Assembly: GCA_017163975.1 (NCBI GenBank)
Contig: JAFFSR010000229.1
Location: forward strand, 12,418,001 to 12,482,000
Reading direction: 5' to 3'
DNA length: 64,000 nt
Origin: Anastatus disparis
Lineage: Eukaryota > Arthropoda > Insecta > Hymenoptera > Eupelmidae
The position numbers were made by a program, and so were the translations under genes. The notes below the pieces were generated by a model. The model had not been told where the DNA came from and did not search any database. It saw only the letters and a program-made list of their open reading frames with translations. Below are positions 61,427 to 64,000 of this stretch, in pieces; position 1 is the stretch's first letter, and each line of letters starts with the position of its first letter.

Positions 61427-63160
61427 GTAAGTATTTTAAACTAAAAGTTTAAATATACTTAATGAAATTATTTTCAATCCTCATTTAATCTCTTAAATTG
61501 ACATCAGAAAAATCTAAGACTTGACCAAAATACCAGTTTTTAAAAGATACCAAAAATAACAAACAGTAAAATTTCCAGATTTTTATTACTTCGTGTGCGT
61601 TAGAATTAATTCGATATTTTGCAATTACATTTCTACTTTATTAAACTATTTTAAAATGTTTAATATAAGAAAAGTAAATAAATTTCAATAGTTTTAAAAT
61701 GTTTTGAATAGATTTAGATTGTTGCTAATATTAATAGAATAAGGACAGTTTCAATAAAATATTTGTAATTTCAAGTTCATATTTTTATTGAACAAGTGTA
61801 GAAATACAAACAAACGTAACTTTTAGAGAGCCTTTAGAAAAAGGAAGGACTGTAGTAGCGCGTCAGTTTTTTTTGCAGGGATAGAGAACGTATCTTATGC
61901 TCTTTGATATCATATTTACTTTTGGTTATTTCTCTCAAGCATTACTTTTTTTTCTCTTGAAAATATTAACCTTGGTAGCCACGGATTGGCTTCATCTTGT
62001 AAGACTCTCCTCGGCAAGGTGATATGAAGCTTCAGGCAAACCCAAACATACACTGTCTCTAGGCCACGGTCAAATTCGTACATTAATGCACAGTTATAAT
62101 TTTATGTCTTTTTATTTTTGCTGTATATTTTCTTTTTTCTGGCTTCTTTACAACTTTGTTATGACGATAACGTAAATTTAACCATTCATGGGCGCTTTAA
62201 ATAAACTTCATCGCTGTGTTACATCATTTCTCGATAATATTCATAATTTTGAACAAAATATCAACTTTAAAAAAATTAATCTTAACACTTTACATAATAA
62301 GATACGTTCTAGCTACACTAAATTTATCATTATTGATACGCGCTATGATATGATATATAATACAAAGTTACTTAAATAGCCAAATTATTTAGTAAGAATT
62401 TATACGTTCACGATTTTTTCTCGCAAACTAAACTCACTCAATGATTAGATAAATACAGAATATAATCTTACTAACAATAAATTCTGTACGTAACATAGAT
62501 ATTTTTAAATAAAAATTATTTCCGCTAATTATCAGATTCAGGTTTAAACCAAAGTTTTGGAATAATTTTAAAGAAACACTTCGAAGAATACTGAACCATA
62601 TTATAGAAAAAATTCAGGAAATCATTTTTAGAATAACTTTTCACGTTAGTAATCACAAAATAAATATATTAAATTATAATATACAATTTAACGCGGTACA
62701 TATTATATTCATAATGTTTACTACATACATAAAAAGTTCGAGTTATGTATTTTTAATAGCTTACTTTTCTAATTAACTAGCTCATAACTAGTATAGTTTC
62801 ATTTTTTAAGTACAATAAATATTTTCCAATCAATTTATTATGACCTGCATTTAAAACATGAACAACATTCTATTAGGGTAATGATTATGTAATAATAAGA
62901 TTAAACGTAACGAAATATTAAAATTGTTTGGTCAATAAATTCCCGATCATTCGAACGTTAAACAGTAATGAGGTTTCCATTGGTTGCACTAATCAGATTC
63001 TGATTGCAATTTGTTATTCGATCAATACTTTTTAAGAAAAAAAAATACAAATAAAAAATTTATGCTATCTTTTCCCAAGTATTATCAACAAATAATTTTT
63101 TGACTTTTCATTATTATTCATATTTGTTGGTGTTTGAAAATATATCAATTATGAGCATAT
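61427..63160. other. Downstream intron or intergenic sequence
   Basis: Follows a strong donor, so at least its left part should be intron 7 of the large gene. An acceptor-like TTTTTTTTGCAG ends at 61878, but the expected frame meets TAG at the second codon, so it is not a coding acceptor in that phase. The 63-codon frame at 62188-62379 is unremarkable. The right end is AT-rich. Confidence 0.35.
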
Positions 63161-63234
63161 GGCCCATTAGCTCAGTTGGTTAGAGCGTCGTGCTAATAAC
63201 GCGAAGGTCGCGGGTTCGATCCCCCCATGGGCCA
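63161..63234 (+). tRNA. tRNA-Ile (anticodon AAU)
   Basis: A 74-base cloverleaf: acceptor GGCCCAT pairs with ATGGGCC, D arm GCTC...GAGC, anticodon stem TCGTG/CGCGA with loop CTAATAA (anticodon AAT), T arm CGGGTTCGATCCCCC, discriminator A. Internal A box (TAGCTCAGTTGG) and B box (GGTTCGATCCC) match Pol III promoters. An eight-T terminator follows one base after the gene (63236-63243). CCA is not encoded, as expected for a eukaryote. Confidence 0.95.
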
Positions 63235-63405
63235 CTTTTTTTTGCAATTTTAATGTTATTTTTTATATAAATACGTTATCTTTTAAATTATTGAATAATT
63301 TTGTTAATAACTTTGAAAAAAATTTTCTAATAATAAAATATGATCTATCAATGTATAAACATAAAATTGATTGCTAAAAAAATTTATTAAAAATGCAAAA
63401 AAAAG

Positions 63406-63479
63406 TGGCCCATGGGGGGATCGAACCCGCGACCTTCGCGTTATTAGCACGACGCTCTAACCAACTGAGCTAATGGGCC
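63406..63479 (-). tRNA. tRNA-Ile (anticodon AAU), inverted identical copy
   Basis: The reverse complement is identical over all 74 bases to the tRNA at 63161-63234, including both internal promoter boxes. Its terminator, eight Ts on the minus strand (63397-63404), has the same one-base spacing and the same following GCA. The two genes converge across 171 bases. Confidence 0.95.
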
Positions 63480-64000
63480 TTGAATACTGAGTGACTTAAA
63501 GTGCAACAAAAAGTATGTTTTTTGGAATTACTATGCTTTTTAGAAAAAACATGAATTTCCAAAATTTTAAATATTATTTAAACTTAAGAAAGTTATTTCT
63601 ATCACTCGCATGGTCTATATGTCCCATACTGTGTTAATTTTTACAAATTTTAATAGAATCTCTTTTTTATCGACCATCGATTGTACGGTCGGTAAAGTAG
63701 AAATTCTTAATCTTGTTTGACTGTTGAAGATATGTGACTCACAATAAAACATAATTACCTGTAAGGGGCAACTTAATTTCGAACTTGGTACAAAATTTAA
63801 AAAAGAAATAATAATACGTATAAATAATCATATTTGTTTACATTTGATTTTAATTTTAAGGATATGTAAAACGGACACTATACTTGTACTCATAAATATT
63901 GTCTATTTTCTCATTTTATTGCAAAATTTCAGGAAAAGAAATGCATTAGCTTGTAGCACGTACTATGAAAATTATTCAGTTAAATTTTTAAATAAATTCA
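63480..64000. other. AT-rich sequence to the window end
   Basis: No gene, repeat or regulatory element recognised. Confidence 0.4.

Noticed and set aside
61860..61900. Next coding exon of the large gene after TTTTTTTTGCAG
   Set aside because: In the required phase the exon would read GGA TAG, an immediate stop.

Overview
This is an AT-rich arthropod (insect) nuclear window with short exons, long introns, canonical GT-AG junctions, homopolymer and dinucleotide runs, and many small repeats. Gene content and texture suggest a hymenopteran, possibly a parasitoid wasp, but the order is an inference. No bacterial-style operons, rRNA or CRISPR arrays are present. Coding exons fill only a small part of the window.

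Layout, left to right. (1) 1-2.1 kb: a minus-strand core promoter (TATA box plus TCAGTT initiator) and a non-coding first exon of a gene whose coding part lies off the left edge. (2) 2.1-10.9 kb: AT-rich DNA with no supportable gene. (3) 10.98-13.21 kb: a complete five-exon gene for a secreted 259-residue protein of the mite group-7-allergen-like family. (4) 13.6-14.07 kb: a small terminal-inverted-repeat element next to a tRNA-derived SINE. (5) 16.4-21.06 kb: a two-coding-exon MADF-domain (MADF/BESS-type) regulator with a likely upstream leader exon. (6) 22.9-25.3 kb: broken remains of a protein-primed family B DNA polymerase gene of the Maverick/Polinton type (minus strand). It is followed by a GC-richer LTR-like stretch and an unrecognised two-frame ORF pair at 26.0-26.9 kb with a possible promoter near 27.6 kb. 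(7) 27.7-45.6 kb: mostly non-coding, holding a GAGA-rich promoter with a 338-nt leader exon (33.2 kb), a possible leader exon at 42.6-42.9 kb, a double foldback hairpin (36.8-37.0 kb), other small repeats, and a second SINE copy with clear target-site duplications (41.1 kb). (8) 45.6-61.4 kb and beyond: seven coding exons, phase-consistent at every junction, of one large plus-strand gene rich in Gln, His, Ser, Arg and Gly (at least 639 residues, 3' end off the window). Its introns hold two more small inverted-repeat elements. (9) 63.16-63.48 kb: two identical tRNA-Ile(AAU) genes facing each other.

The genes do not form a pathway. The main interest is the variety of small mobile elements: one SINE family (2 copies), at least four inverted-repeat elements of three types, and a decaying Maverick-type polymerase. 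The unrecognised ORF pair beside the polymerase and the double hairpin are the least explained sequences.
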